Of a stretch of DNA of 64,000 nucleotides, positions 1 to 8,584 are shown piece after piece (the stretch's first letter is position 1; every line of letters starts with the position of its first letter). Position numbers and translations under genes: made by a program. Source of the DNA: Clostridiales bacterium DTU069 (GTDB lineage: Bacteria > Bacillota > Clostridia > DSM-8532); NCBI GenBank assembly GCA_001512485.1, contig LFRV01000002.1:1-64000 (forward strand), read 5' to 3'. The notes beneath the pieces were generated by a model. The model had not been told where the DNA came from and did no database searches. It worked only from the letters and a program-made list of their open reading frames with translations.

Positions 1-14
1 GCTCAAAATAGCGT

Positions 15-43
15 TTGACACCAATATGCTATTATGGTATATT
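15..43 (+). promoter_or_regulatory. Sigma-A-type promoter for rpsR
   Basis: TTGACA (15-20), a 17-bp spacer and TATATT (38-43), with a TGG extension just before the -10. It lies about 75 bp upstream of the rpsR start. rpsR often follows rpsF and ssb in one operon, so this suggests rpsR can also be transcribed on its own here. Confidence 0.7.
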
Positions 44-119
44 AATCTGGTTGTAGTGTGCCAAAATAAAAGCAGTGTAAAAACAGATAATTGAAAATTT
101 TTTGAAGGAGGCATATGGA

Positions 120-407
120 ATGTCGGATACTAAAAAACGCGAGAAGGATAGCAAGGATAGCAGTAATGATAAAAAATCCGGAAGAGTATTTAAAAGAAGA
201 ACAAGAAGAAAAGTTTGCCAATTCTGCGTTGATAAGGTAGAACACATTGATTATAAAGACAGCGCAAAACTTAAGAAGTTCCTTTCCGAAAAGGGAAAAA
301 TTCTCCCCAGAAGGATAAGCGGGAACTGCGCAAAACACCAACGACAGATGACAACCGCTATCAAGCGGGCAAGACATATCGCGCTTTTACCATACACGAC
401 GGATTAA
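120..407 (+). CDS. rpsR: 30S ribosomal protein bS18
   Basis: Small-subunit protein that binds the platform next to bS6. The basic core with VCQFCVDK and the [13 protein letters not shown] segment is diagnostic of bS18. The ORF track begins at a TTG (102) that lies inside the ribosome binding site. The AAGGAGG at 105-111 fits the ATG at 120, giving a 95-residue protein that begins MSDTKKRE. The N-terminus is a lysine- and serine-rich extension that is longer than in many bS18 proteins. The gene is followed by its own terminator, so it appears to be a short transcript. Confidence 0.95.
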   Translation: MSDTKKREKDSKDSSNDKKSGRVFKRRTRRKVCQFCVDKVEHIDYKDSAKLKKFLSEKGKILPRRISGNCAKHQRQMTTAIKRARHIALLPYTTD

Positions 408-414
408 ATGAAAG

Positions 415-445
415 CAGCCTATAGAGTCATCTATAGGCTGTATTT
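415..445 (+). terminator. Terminator-like hairpin after rpsR
   Basis: CAGCCTATAGA and TCTATAGGCTG form a perfect 11-bp stem with a 4-nt loop (415-440), followed only by TATTTAG. The weak T-run lowers certainty that it stops transcription completely. Confidence 0.6.
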
Positions 446-582
446 AGATATGCAATATAACGGGAAATTGGAAGCATTAATGCCACCGATGATATAATCA
501 AATCACGAATTTGGCTATTAAGCATTATCGGATTTGATGCGCAGTCGGAATAATTTGAACAAAAGAAGAAAGCGGTGGTGTT

Positions 583-915
583 ATGAGTGGTGGTTTGGAT
601 ATATCCAGAAATTTGCGTATTATTGAAAACCTGAAAAGCGAACTTTTAGAAGATATCGCTGTTTTATACAGGCATTTGGCTGACCCCGTACCGAAGGATA
701 CCAGGGAAGTCGCTGCCGATGCCCTGTCGAATATGATTGTTATCGGGTATCTTTTAGGAAAACGTCTTGGTATTGATTATTACAGCATGGAGAGGAATAT
801 ATCGAAAAAAATCCGGCTCGGTCTTATAAATGACAACGAAATTGAAAAGTATTACGGGGACTTGTCGGAATTGGCAAGAATGCGTTCCGCTGAAAACCAG
901 CCCCACGGGGCATAA
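583..915 (+). CDS. MazG-like family protein
   Basis: A 110-residue, mostly helical protein. It resembles the small clostridial 'MazG-like' family, which is related to all-alpha NTP pyrophosphohydrolases. The segment around ADALSNMIVIGYLLGKRLGI looks like a helical core with an acidic neighbourhood, but I do not see the full EExxE...ExxD metal-binding set of active MazG, so catalysis is doubtful. It lies 20 bp upstream of rplI and is probably co-transcribed with it. The start ATG has a GCGGTGG-like upstream sequence. Family assignment is from memory of similar short proteins at this locus in Clostridia and is moderate in confidence. Confidence 0.55.
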   Translation: MSGGLDISRNLRIIENLKSELLEDIAVLYRHLADPVPKDTREVAADALSNMIVIGYLLGKRLGIDYYSMERNISKKIRLGLINDNEIEKYYGDLSELARMRSAENQPHGA

Positions 916-935
916 AATATACCGGAGGGATAATA

Positions 936-1382
936 ATGAAAGTAATATTGAAACAGGATGTAAAAAATCTTGGCAAGGCGAATACTCTGGTTAATGTCAA
1001 CGATGGGTATGCGAGGAATTATTTAATTCCGAAAGGACTTGCGGTAATAGCGGACAGTGCTGCAATTAATGAAATGAAAATGCGAAGTGATGCGGAAAAC
1101 ACAAAAAGGGAAAGAGAACTTGCAAATGCGAAGAAAATAGCCGAAAAAATAAGCGATAAAACTATTGTTTTTCATTCGAAGGCCGGAGAAAACGGAAAGC
1201 TGTTTGGTTCAATAACCGGCAAAGATATTGCTGATAAACTGGAAAAAGACTTTTCTATAAGTGTTGATAAAAGAAGAATCAACCTTCCGGAAGCAATTAG
1301 AACACTTGGGCTTCATGAAGTGGAAATAAAGCTGCATCAAGGGGTTTCCTCGGTAATTAAGGTTAATGTTATTGATGAATAA
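936..1382 (+). CDS. rplI: 50S ribosomal protein bL9
   Basis: Large-subunit protein that binds 23S rRNA near the L1 stalk. The N-terminus MKVILKQDVKNLGK and the following GYARNYLIPKGLA segment are the classic bL9 RNA-binding domain. The central long helix (about residues 45-75) and the C-terminal domain (about 80-148) are both present, and 148 residues is the usual length. The ribosome binding site is CGGAGGG. The stop codon TAA (1380-1382) is directly followed by the left end of repeat copy A, so the mobile-like repeat abuts this gene. Confidence 0.97.
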   Translation: MKVILKQDVKNLGKANTLVNVNDGYARNYLIPKGLAVIADSAAINEMKMRSDAENTKRERELANAKKIAEKISDKTIVFHSKAGENGKLFGSITGKDIADKLEKDFSISVDKRRINLPEAIRTLGLHEVEIKLHQGVSSVIKVNVIDE

Positions 1383-1643
1383 CCGAAAGCACCCGAACCA
1401 GAGCCGCGTACCAACCGGAACATGGCAGCAATGGCTCGACCCGTTAACCACCCGCTGGTCATTTGGTTGAATCAGCACAGTAGTTGGAGAAGCTATTGCA
1501 CAATAACGGAAACTATAGCGGAATGCAGCTCTTGCAAAGGAAGCTCCTTGTTTCCGTTATTGTACAATAGTTAATAAGACAATTCCCGAACGCAATTCCC
1601 GCGGGTCCTGGTTCGGGTGTTTCGTTTCCCAGGTCGACAAAGC
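1383..1643. repeat. Nested MITE-like repeat, copy A
   Basis: The element is bounded by inverted repeats: CGAAAGCACCCGAACCA (1384-1400) and TGGTTCGGGTGTTTCG (1609-1624). Similarity to copy C continues to about 1643 (TTTCCC..CGACAAAGC). Inside are a 50-bp segment (1401-1450) flanked by AACCA direct repeats, and a 54-bp hairpin (1505-1558) flanked by 10-bp repeats ATTGCACAAT/ATTGTACAAT. It contains no credible gene. Other copies are B (11041-11110, inverted), C (27280-27435) and D (53404-53722). Confidence 0.85.
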
Positions 1644-1691
1644 ACGCACTGTTCAGCACGCTTCAGATCATGTTCATTTTTTTAATAGAGG

Positions 1692-1759
1692 TCTCCATAT
1701 CCCGGGTCGTTCATAAACACGCTCCATATTTGCCTGTAAGTAGCAGGGCGTTGGAGTAT
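1692..1759 (+). repeat. 68-bp satellite repeat, copy 1
   Basis: It begins CTCCATATCCCGGGTC and contains TTTGCCTGT and AGCAGGGCGTTG. It matches 53326-53393 at about 57 of 68 positions by my count, in the same orientation. Both copies lie beside a nested repeat element: this one downstream of copy A and the other upstream of copy D. Confidence 0.8.
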
Positions 1760-1835
1760 GTATGTCGCCAGTCGGTTACTTTTCGAGTTTATTTTACACA
1801 TTGCGCAAAAATTAATGATGATTTTCTTAAATTCA

Positions 1836-1844
1836 TGATATAAT
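1836..1844 (+). promoter_or_regulatory. Extended -10 promoter candidate for dnaB
   Basis: TGATATAAT is an extended -10 (TGnTATAAT) about 70 bp upstream of dnaB. I do not see a good -35 at the right distance. The rest of the 534-bp gap before dnaB is repeat copy A, the satellite repeat and unassigned AT-rich sequence. Confidence 0.45.
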
Positions 1845-1916
1845 ATGAATTACACTAAAAGCTCCAAAAACTGCTTTAAGTTTTCCTGGAAAGCTTGATA
1901 ATTAGGGGTGTCATTA

Positions 1917-3254
1917 ATGGATTTGGGCGTTCTGGAAAAGGTACCGCCGCACAGTATTGAAGCGGAGCAGTCGGTCCTTGGTTCTCTCATTTTGGACAGG
2001 GATTTGTTACCGGATATAACTGCGGTATTGAAAAGTGAAGATTTCTATTTGGAACAGCATAAAGAAATATTCGAGGCTATACTCGATTTGTATGAACAGA
2101 ATAAACCTGTAGATCTTATTACTGTTTCGGAACAGTTGACAAAAAGGGGAACGCTTAACAGGGTTGGGGATTACGAATATCTTTCTAATCTGGCGACAGC
2201 AGTTCCCACTACCGCTAATGCGATGCATTATGCCGAAATAATTGAAGACAAGTCACTGTTAAGAAAACTCATTCATGCTACAACGCAAATTCAAAAAAGA
2301 AGTTATGAAGCGACGGAAGAAGCTGTTGATATTTTAAACGATGCCGAGAAATACATATACGATATTGTGCAGAACAGAAATCAGACAGGCTTGCTTCCTA
2401 TAAGCGATGTTCTTGACATTACTTTTTCGCATCTTGAGGAATTGTACAATCGTGCCGGGGAATATACCGGTGTTCCAAGCGGTTTTTACGACCTCGACAA
2501 AAAAACTGCGGGGTTCCAGAAATCTGATTTGGTTCTTATAGCAGCAAGGCCGTCAATGGGAAAAACTTCGTTTGCGTTAAACATAGCCGCATATGCGGCA
2601 GTTCACAAGCAAATACCGGTTGCTATTTTCAGTCTTGAAATGAGCAAGGAACAGTTGGTCAGCCGTATTATTTCGTCCGAAGTTTTGATTGAAATGGAAA
2701 AAATGAGAAAGGGCAACCTTGAGGATGAAGATTGGAAAGACCTTGCCAATGCGGTCGGAGTTTTATCGAAAGCCCCTATATATATAGATGATAACGCGGC
2801 AATAAGCGTGATGGAAATCATGTCAAAATGCCGCCGGTTAAAAATGAGAAGAGGGTTAGGATTAATTATAATAGATTATTTGCAGTTGATGCAAAGCAGA
2901 AGACGCACAGAAAACAGGCAGCAGGAAATATCGGAAATATCGCGCTCGCTGAAAATAATGGCAAAGGAGCTTGAGGTTCCTGTTATTGCTCTTTCCCAGT
3001 TAAGCCGCGCGCCTGATATAAGGACAGCAAACCACAGGCCGATTTTGTCGGATTTAAGAGAATCGGGAGCAATCGAACAGGATGCCGATCTGGTCATATT
3101 TCTTTACCGGGATGATTATTATCACGAAGACAGCGAGAAGAAAAACATAACAGAGGTTATAATAGCAAAACATAGAAACGGTTCAATAGGAACAATTGAG
3201 CTTGCCTGGATTCCTCAGTATACGAAATTCAGGAATCTTGAAAGATCATACTGA
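1917..3254 (+). CDS. dnaB: Replicative DNA helicase DnaB
   Basis: Hexameric 5'-3' helicase that unwinds DNA at the replication fork. The N-terminal domain (about residues 1-105) contains the typical PPHSIEAEQSVLGSL start. The RecA-like motor carries Walker A ARPSMGKTS and the Walker B region IIIDYLQLM. SQLSR and DLRESGAIEQDAD follow in the usual order. I choose ATG 1917 over the GTG at 1908 because the purine-rich TAGGGGTG (1903-1910) is then correctly spaced. The result is 445 residues, standard for DnaB. Gene order rplI-dnaB is conserved in Firmicutes, but the two are separated here by the repeat insertion. Confidence 0.97.
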   Translation: MDLGVLEKVPPHSIEAEQSVLGSLILDRDLLPDITAVLKSEDFYLEQHKEIFEAILDLYEQNKPVDLITVSEQLTKRGTLNRVGDYEYLSNLATAVPTTANAMHYAEIIEDKSLLRKLIHATTQIQKRSYEATEEAVDILNDAEKYIYDIVQNRNQTGLLPISDVLDITFSHLEELYNRAGEYTGVPSGFYDLDKKTAGFQKSDLVLIAARPSMGKTSFALNIAAYAAVHKQIPVAIFSLEMSKEQLVSRIISSEVLIEMEKMRKGNLEDEDWKDLANAVGVLSKAPIYIDDNAAISVMEIMSKCRRLKMRRGLGLIIIDYLQLMQSRRRTENRQQEISEISRSLKIMAKELEVPVIALSQLSRAPDIRTANHRPILSDLRESGAIEQDADLVIFLYRDDYYHEDSEKKNITEVIIAKHRNGSIGTIELAWIPQYTKFRNLERSY

Positions 3255-3314
3255 CCGAACTTATAACCAGTGAGTAAAAATTTCCCCTTGCGCATATACA
3301 GGGGTGCATTAATA

Positions 3315-4745
3315 GTGAAGAATATGCTATTGGAAAAAGTTAATTCGTGGGCTGCAGAGAACAATGTTTTAAAGGCCGGAACGCTTGTGCTTGCCGGAGT
3401 ATCGGGCGGAGCCGATTCTGTGTGCCTGCTTCATGTCTTATATTCTTTAGGAAAAATAAAAGGTTTTTCAGTTGCGGCGGTTCATGTGAATCACATGCTG
3501 CGTGCTGAAGAATCAATGCAGGATGAGAGATTTGTTCAGGATATTTGCGTAGAATGGGGTATTCCCCTTAAAATATACCGGCGGGATGTAAAAGCATATT
3601 CAAGTGAAAAAAGATGCTCCCTGGAAGAAGCCGGGCGGATCTTGCGTTATAATCTGTTCCGCGATTTGAGAAACGAGCTTAACGCCCAGTACGTTGCGGT
3701 CGCCCATCATAAAGAAGATCAGGCTGAAACAATTTTTTTAAACTTACTGCGCGGAAGCGGCCTTAACGGCATTTGCGGCATGGAAGAAGTACAAGGCTAT
3801 ATAATACGCCCGTTGTTGAATGTTGAAAAAAACGAAATATATGAATACCTTTCCCGCAATAACCTTAAATACCGTACTGACAGCAGCAACTTAAGCAATG
3901 TTTATATCAGAAACGCGGTCCGCAACCGTATATTTCCGGAAATAGCAAGGCAAACAGGTTTTAATGCGGTAAATTCCCTTGTCCGAATGGCTGATATCGT
4001 CAAGGCCGACAGGGATTTCCTGGAGAGCCTGGCCGAAGGATACTATAAATCGATTGTGATATCAAAAACGGAACACAGTATTGAACTCGATCGCAATAAA
4101 CTTGCCGGGTTCAATTTTGCAATAAGCGGAAGGATTATAAGAATTGCATGGGAGGCTGTTACGGGAAGCCTGAAAGGCCTTGAATCAAAGCATGTGAAAG
4201 CCGCACTCGAACTGGCTGCGGAAACGGGAAAAAACAAGGTGATAGATTTTCCCTGTGGCATAATTTTCAAAGCCGAGTATGATCGGGTTTATGTTATGAA
4301 AAAAGAAGAAACCAAAGCGCCGGTTCCTTTATTTATGGAAGTTCGGGTGCCATCCGATATATTGCTGAAAGAAAGAAACATCCTGGCTAAATTCCGTGTT
4401 TATTCGGCGGAAGAGTACGAGAATAATTTCGGCAGGTTTGAAAAGCCCGGAGAAAAAAGTATTGTACAGTTATTTGATTATGACGCTATAACGGGGGGAA
4501 TAAATATAAGGTACCGTTTACCAGGCGATGTTTTCACGCCTTACGGCGGGCCGGGTGGAAAGAAGCTCAAGGATTTCTTTATAGATCAGAAAATTCCGAA
4601 ACAAAAAAGAGACGAACTTCTTTTGCTGGCCGACGAAAAGGAAATAATATGGATCATCGGTCTAAGAACTTCGGGAAAATACAAAGTAACCAGGTTTACG
4701 AAAAACATATTATATGTTGAAATAACCGAATACGATGGTGACTAA
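3315..4745 (+). CDS. tilS: tRNA(Ile)-lysidine synthase
   Basis: Modifies C34 of the CAU-anticodon isoleucine tRNA to lysidine, so it reads AUA rather than AUG. The PP-loop SGGADS is at residues 30-35 and AHHKEDQAET lies in the N-terminal ATP pyrophosphatase domain. The C-terminal third contains YRLPGDVFTPYGGPGGKKLKDFF, matching the TilS C-terminal domain. I chose GTG 3315 (MKNMLLEKV) because AGGGGTG at 3300-3306 is properly spaced. The ORF-track start at 3270 would add 15 residues without a ribosome binding site. It is followed 17 bp later by hpt and then ftsH, a conserved Firmicutes cluster. Confidence 0.95.
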   Translation: MKNMLLEKVNSWAAENNVLKAGTLVLAGVSGGADSVCLLHVLYSLGKIKGFSVAAVHVNHMLRAEESMQDERFVQDICVEWGIPLKIYRRDVKAYSSEKRCSLEEAGRILRYNLFRDLRNELNAQYVAVAHHKEDQAETIFLNLLRGSGLNGICGMEEVQGYIIRPLLNVEKNEIYEYLSRNNLKYRTDSSNLSNVYIRNAVRNRIFPEIARQTGFNAVNSLVRMADIVKADRDFLESLAEGYYKSIVISKTEHSIELDRNKLAGFNFAISGRIIRIAWEAVTGSLKGLESKHVKAALELAAETGKNKVIDFPCGIIFKAEYDRVYVMKKEETKAPVPLFMEVRVPSDILLKERNILAKFRVYSAEEYENNFGRFEKPGEKSIVQLFDYDAITGGINIRYRLPGDVFTPYGGPGGKKLKDFFIDQKIPKQKRDELLLLADEKEIIWIIGLRTSGKYKVTRFTKNILYVEITEYDGD

Positions 4746-4762
4746 AAAAAGGAGGAGCTGAA

Positions 4763-5281
4763 ATGAGGCTTAATGTATTAATTACGAAAGAGCAGCTTGA
4801 AAAGAAAACTGAAGAGATCGCCGACGCCATTACAAGGGACTATAATGGCAAAGAACTTGTGCTTGTCGGTGTTCTGAAAGGTGGTTTTATTTACCTGTCG
4901 GATTTGGCGAGAAAAATAAAAATGGATGTGGATATTGACTTTATATCGGTGTCCAGTTACGGAAATTCAACAGAATCAACGGGAGTTGTAAAAATAATTA
5001 AAGATGTGGATACCGATGTCGGAGGAAAGCATGTTCTTATCGTGGAAGATATTATAGATACAGGGCTTACTTTAAAATACCTTAAAGAACTGTTCAGCAC
5101 GAAAGGGTGCGCAAGTGTCAAGATCGCCGCGATACTGGATAAACCCGAGCGCAGAAAAGTTGATATTAAAGTGGATTATCCGGGCATTCAAATACCGGAC
5201 ATGTTTGTTGTTGGATACGGGCTTGATTATGCGGGAAAATACAGAAACCTGCCGGATGTGTGCGTGGTTGAGCAAACATAG
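4763..5281 (+). CDS. hpt: Hypoxanthine phosphoribosyltransferase
   Basis: Purine salvage enzyme that converts hypoxanthine or guanine plus PRPP to IMP or GMP. The PRPP-binding loop is VEDIIDTGLTL. GVLKGGFIYLSDL near residue 40 and the FVVGYGLDYAGKYRNLP segment near the C-terminus are typical of HGPRT. Length (172) is normal. AAAGGAGGAGC lies just upstream of the ATG. It sits between tilS and ftsH as in Bacillus. Confidence 0.96.
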   Translation: MRLNVLITKEQLEKKTEEIADAITRDYNGKELVLVGVLKGGFIYLSDLARKIKMDVDIDFISVSSYGNSTESTGVVKIIKDVDTDVGGKHVLIVEDIIDTGLTLKYLKELFSTKGCASVKIAAILDKPERRKVDIKVDYPGIQIPDMFVVGYGLDYAGKYRNLPDVCVVEQT

Positions 5282-5381
5282 ATATTGTGTACGGGATTTT
5301 GTTAAAAGCGCATTAGTTCTTTGAAGATATTCGTCTATATTTATTAACAAAAACATATAAAACATTAGGCAGAAAACAACA

Positions 5382-5410
5382 TTGTGTTTTAATGGCAATT
5401 GTGCTAATAT
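5382..5410 (+). promoter_or_regulatory. Promoter candidate for ftsH
   Basis: TTGTGT (5382-5387), a 17-bp spacer and TAATAT (5405-5410) lie about 160 bp upstream of the ftsH start. The region between hpt and ftsH shows no other recognisable signal, and the leader between this promoter and ftsH is unassigned. Confidence 0.5.
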
Positions 5411-5572
5411 AACGAGGTAGAGCAAAGGTACTGTTTGAGAGCGCTGCCATTGGCGCTTTAATACTTTGAAACACAGGTTATGTTACTGACAAAACATATT
5501 TGGTTGTTTTTTGAGAAAAATACTAGCATCAGCATACCGGAGCGGGTATATCGCTGATTGGAGGTTGACCTT

Positions 5573-7582
5573 TTGAAAAATTTACGGGGAATAAGTTTTT
5601 ATATCATTTTATTTATAATAATATTGATTATTATTGCGATGTGGAGCGATTTCAATAATCCAATGACAATGAAATACAGCGAGTTTAAGCGTGAATTGGA
5701 TTCGGGAAACATTAAAAGCATCCAGGTCCAGGGTTTGGATGCCCAGGTTATTTTAAAAAGCCCGTCCGGGGAATTCAAAGAAAATGTAACATACAGGACA
5801 AGTTTCTTATCCACCGAACACATTACGCAATTAATAGATAAAGCGATAGAAGAGGGACGCCTTTCCGATGTGAATTTTCCTCCGGAGGCAAAAGCTCCGT
5901 GGTGGCTTACAATACTCCCGACGCTTGTCGTTGTAGTGCTGTTTATTCTTTTTTGGGTTTTCTTTATACAACAGTCACAGGGAGGCGGCGGAAGCCGCGT
6001 GATGTCATTCGGCAAAAGCAGGGCACGAATGGCATCGGAGGAAAAAATAAAGGTAAGGTTTGACGATGTCGCGGGAGCCGATGAAGAAAAAGAAGACCTT
6101 ATGGAAATTGTCGAATTTCTTAAGGAACCGCGCAAATTCGTTGAACTTGGCGCAAGGATTCCGAAAGGCGTTCTCCTGGTAGGACCTCCTGGCACAGGAA
6201 AAACCCTTCTTGCAAAAGCTGTTTCGGGAGAAGCCGGCGTTCCGTTTTTCTCAATAAGCGGTTCGGATTTTGTCGAGATGTTTGTCGGTGTCGGAGCATC
6301 CCGTGTCCGTGATTTGTTCGAACAGGCCAAAAAGAATGCTCCGTGTATTGTGTTTATAGATGAGATTGACGCGGTTGGCCGTCACAGGGGCGCAGGCCTC
6401 GGCGGCGGACATGACGAAAGGGAACAGACACTGAACCAGTTGCTTGTTGAAATGGATGGTTTCGGCGTAAATGAAGGTGTTATTATCCTTGCGGCGACAA
6501 ACCGTCCGGACATTCTTGATCCTGCGCTTTTAAGGCCGGGACGTTTTGACAGGCGAGTTGTTGTCGGCCTTCCTGATATTAAGGGCCGCGAAGAGATACT
6601 TAAAGTTCATTCACGCGGAAAGCCTCTGGGCAAAGATGTCGATTTGAAAGAGCTGGCCAAGAGTACTCCGGGGTTTACCGGAGCGGATCTCGAAAACCTG
6701 CTTAATGAATCCGCGCTGCTGGCTGCCAGGAAATCGAAAAAAGAGATTACAATGAATGAAATAAAAGAAGCTACGTTTAAGGTTGTTGTCGGTCCTGAAA
6801 AGAAAAGCCGCGTAATGAGCGAAAAAGAGAAGAAGCTTACGGCATACCATGAAGCAGGGCATGCTATAGCTGTAAAAATTGCATCGACAACGAACAAGGT
6901 GGACAGAGTGTCTATAATACCGTCTGGGCGTGCAGGGGGTTATACCGCGCATAAGCCTGAGGAAGACTTGTCATATCGCACAAAATCACAGCTAATGGAA
7001 GAGATTATTATTGCTCTTGCCGGGAGAGCCGCGGAAGAACTCGTCCTTGGAGAAATAAGCACCGGTGCGTACAGCGATCTTAAGCAGGCAAATAATATTG
7101 CCAGGAATATGATTACAAAGTACGGCATGAGCGAAGACCTGGAAAATATGTTTTTCGGTGATGAAAATGATGAAGTATTTCTTGGCAAAAGCTACGGTCA
7201 TTTGAGAAACTTCAGTGAAAAAATGTCGGCAAAGATTGATGCGGAAGTAAAGAAAATAATAGATGAAGCCTACAGTACAATTAAGACAATACTGAACGAA
7301 AACATGCAGCGTCTGCACGATGTCGCCCAAGCCCTCCTCGATAAAGAACGGCTTGAAGGTTTTGAGTTTGAAAAGATATTCAATGAGGGCTATGTTCCCG
7401 AAAAGATTGAAGCAGAAAAGAAACAGGAAACAGAGAACAGTGAAAACGAGCCGGAGGCGAAAGCTAAAAAGAGGACAAGGAGCAAGCAGAAACAGGAGCA
7501 AAAAACCGAACAGAAACATGAGCAAAAAGCCGAACAGAATAACGAAGAAAAGAGCGAAAACACGGATAGCGAAAAGCAATAA
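5573..7582 (+). CDS. ftsH: ATP-dependent zinc metalloprotease FtsH
   Basis: Membrane-anchored hexameric AAA+ protease that extracts and degrades membrane and short-lived proteins. A first transmembrane helix is at about residues 5-27, an extracytoplasmic domain follows, and a second helix lies near 105-128. The AAA module has Walker A GPPGTGKT, Walker [12 protein letters not shown] and the second region of homology ([22 protein letters not shown]). The zinc motif HEAGH is present. I chose TTG 5573, where GGAGG at 5560-5564 is well placed. The C-terminal tail of about 50 residues is a low-complexity K/E/Q stretch (repeated KxEQK units). It is probably disordered and is longer than in many orthologs. 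Confidence 0.97.
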   Translation: MKNLRGISFYIILFIIILIIIAMWSDFNNPMTMKYSEFKRELDSGNIKSIQVQGLDAQVILKSPSGEFKENVTYRTSFLSTEHITQLIDKAIEEGRLSDVNFPPEAKAPWWLTILPTLVVVVLFILFWVFFIQQSQGGGGSRVMSFGKSRARMASEEKIKVRFDDVAGADEEKEDLMEIVEFLKEPRKFVELGARIPKGVLLVGPPGTGKTLLAKAVSGEAGVPFFSISGSDFVEMFVGVGASRVRDLFEQAKKNAPCIVFIDEIDAVGRHRGAGLGGGHDEREQTLNQLLVEMDGFGVNEGVIILAATNRPDILDPALLRPGRFDRRVVVGLPDIKGREEILKVHSRGKPLGKDVDLKELAKSTPGFTGADLENLLNESALLAARKSKKEITMNEIKEATFKVVVGPEKKSRVMSEKEKKLTAYHEAGHAIAVKIASTTNKVDRVSIIPSGRAGGYTAHKPEEDLSYRTKSQLMEEIIIALAGRAAEELVLGEISTGAYSDLKQANNIARNMITKYGMSEDLENMFFGDENDEVFLGKSYGHLRNFSEKMSAKIDAEVKKIIDEAYSTIKTILNENMQRLHDVAQALLDKERLEGFEFEKIFNEGYVPEKIEAEKKQETENSENEPEAKAKKRTRSKQKQEQKTEQKHEQKAEQNNEEKSENTDSEKQ

Positions 7583-7615
7583 GATACGTACAAAAAATGT
7601 TTTGCCAATTTAAAC

Positions 7616-7644
7616 GCACAGGTTCCGGTTACCTGTGCTTTTTT
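7616..7644 (+). terminator. Rho-independent terminator after ftsH
   Basis: GCACAGGT and ACCTGTGC form an 8-bp stem with a 7-nt loop, followed by TTTTTT. This ends the tilS-hpt-ftsH unit. Confidence 0.85.
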
Positions 7645-7734
7645 ATATCCCGGCGGATAGCCGTCAGCATGTCGGAAGTAACTAATAGCTGAATACTATC
7701 CGTATAATTGAATATAAATATATAATAAATGTAC

Positions 7735-7763
7735 TTGATAGAAAAAACCCGCTGTGGTAAAAT
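7735..7763 (+). promoter_or_regulatory. Promoter for the methionine synthase operon
   Basis: TTGATA (7735-7740), a 17-bp spacer and TAAAAT (7758-7763). The remaining transcript leader (about 7770-7906) is roughly 140 nt without an ORF. It contains none of the core motifs I would expect of the SAM-I, cobalamin or T-box classes. The 324-bp gap also contains the ftsH terminator. Confidence 0.7.
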
Positions 7764-7906
7764 AAACCTAATCGCCGGATCTGTCTGACGGGGCTTGTCG
7801 TTCCTCTCTGTAACATTGCTCGCAAGCGTGTTCCGGAGCGTAAGCTGCCAATATTATCATCTGATGATTAAAGGCGAGTTCGGGCTGGAATAATATGGAG
7901 GCGTTT

Positions 7907-8584
7907 ATGAAAGAGGTGAAACTTTTTCGTCATATTCGGGCACCATACACAAAAAGCATGATCTATACGCGCCTCGGTTATTTGAAAACAAGCACCTTTA
8001 TTAATCGGGAACAGGCAAAGCAAATCGACAGATGGATTGCGGAAGCCGAAATTATTTGTGATATAATGCTTGTTTACAGGCTAATCGGCATCGAGAGTGT
8101 TTGTTCCGGCAGTGTGAGGTTTTCCGGTGGAATAATCTTTAACAGCGGCGCATTGGCGGAATTTTTGAAGGATTCGCGCGAGGCAGTATTAATGGCATCT
8201 ACTGCGGGTGCCGCTATTGATAACGAAATCAATAGCCTTCAGAATTCAGGAGAGATGGCCAAAGCGCTTGTTTATGACGCGGCTGCATCGGTAATCGCAG
8301 ACGCGGGGCTTGATTGGCTTATGGCGTATTTGAGGCGGCTGCTGATGCAAACAGGCAAAATTCTTGCAAACAAACGTTTCAGCCCCGGATACGCGGACCT
8401 TGAACTGTATAACCAGTCGGTACTTTACGACTTGCTGGAATTAGACAAATGGGGAATACAAATCACGCCGAAATATATGCTCATTCCGAGAAAATCGGTG
8501 ACGGCAATAGCAGGCATTAACGCTCCGTATAATGAGAATCGGAGAGAAAACGGAGGAGATGTGAATGATAAAGAAGGAATTTAG
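7907..8584 (+). CDS. Stand-alone methionine synthase activation-domain protein
   Basis: Resembles the reactivation domain found at the C-terminus of full-length cobalamin-dependent MetH, where SAM is used to remethylate the cofactor after it is oxidised to cob(II)alamin. RFSPGYADLELYNQ and PKYMLIPRKSVTAIAGI match the signature regions of that domain. Here it is a separate gene that overlaps the start of metH by 20 bp, while the adjacent MetH lacks the domain. I chose ATG 7907, with GGAGG at 7897-7901, rather than ATG 7895. The result is 225 residues. Function as the trans-acting reactivator of the neighbouring MetH is inferred from domain content and overlap. Confidence 0.85.
   Translation: MKEVKLFRHIRAPYTKSMIYTRLGYLKTSTFINREQAKQIDRWIAEAEIICDIMLVYRLIGIESVCSGSVRFSGGIIFNSGALAEFLKDSREAVLMASTAGAAIDNEINSLQNSGEMAKALVYDAAASVIADAGLDWLMAYLRRLLMQTGKILANKRFSPGYADLELYNQSVLYDLLELDKWGIQITPKYMLIPRKSVTAIAGINAPYNENRRENGGDVNDKEGI

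Noticed and set aside
1209-1478. 89-residue minus-strand ORF at the end of rplI
   Set aside because: It is a shadow of rplI and repeat copy A, with no start signal.
1383-1643. CRISPR array or classical insertion sequence
   Set aside because: There are no regularly spaced direct repeats and no transposase gene. The structure is one of inverted repeats and nested hairpins.
6992-7579. 195-residue minus-strand ORF
   Set aside because: It is antisense to the ftsH C-terminal part. Its hydrophobic look comes from the K/E/Q-rich tail of FtsH read in reverse.
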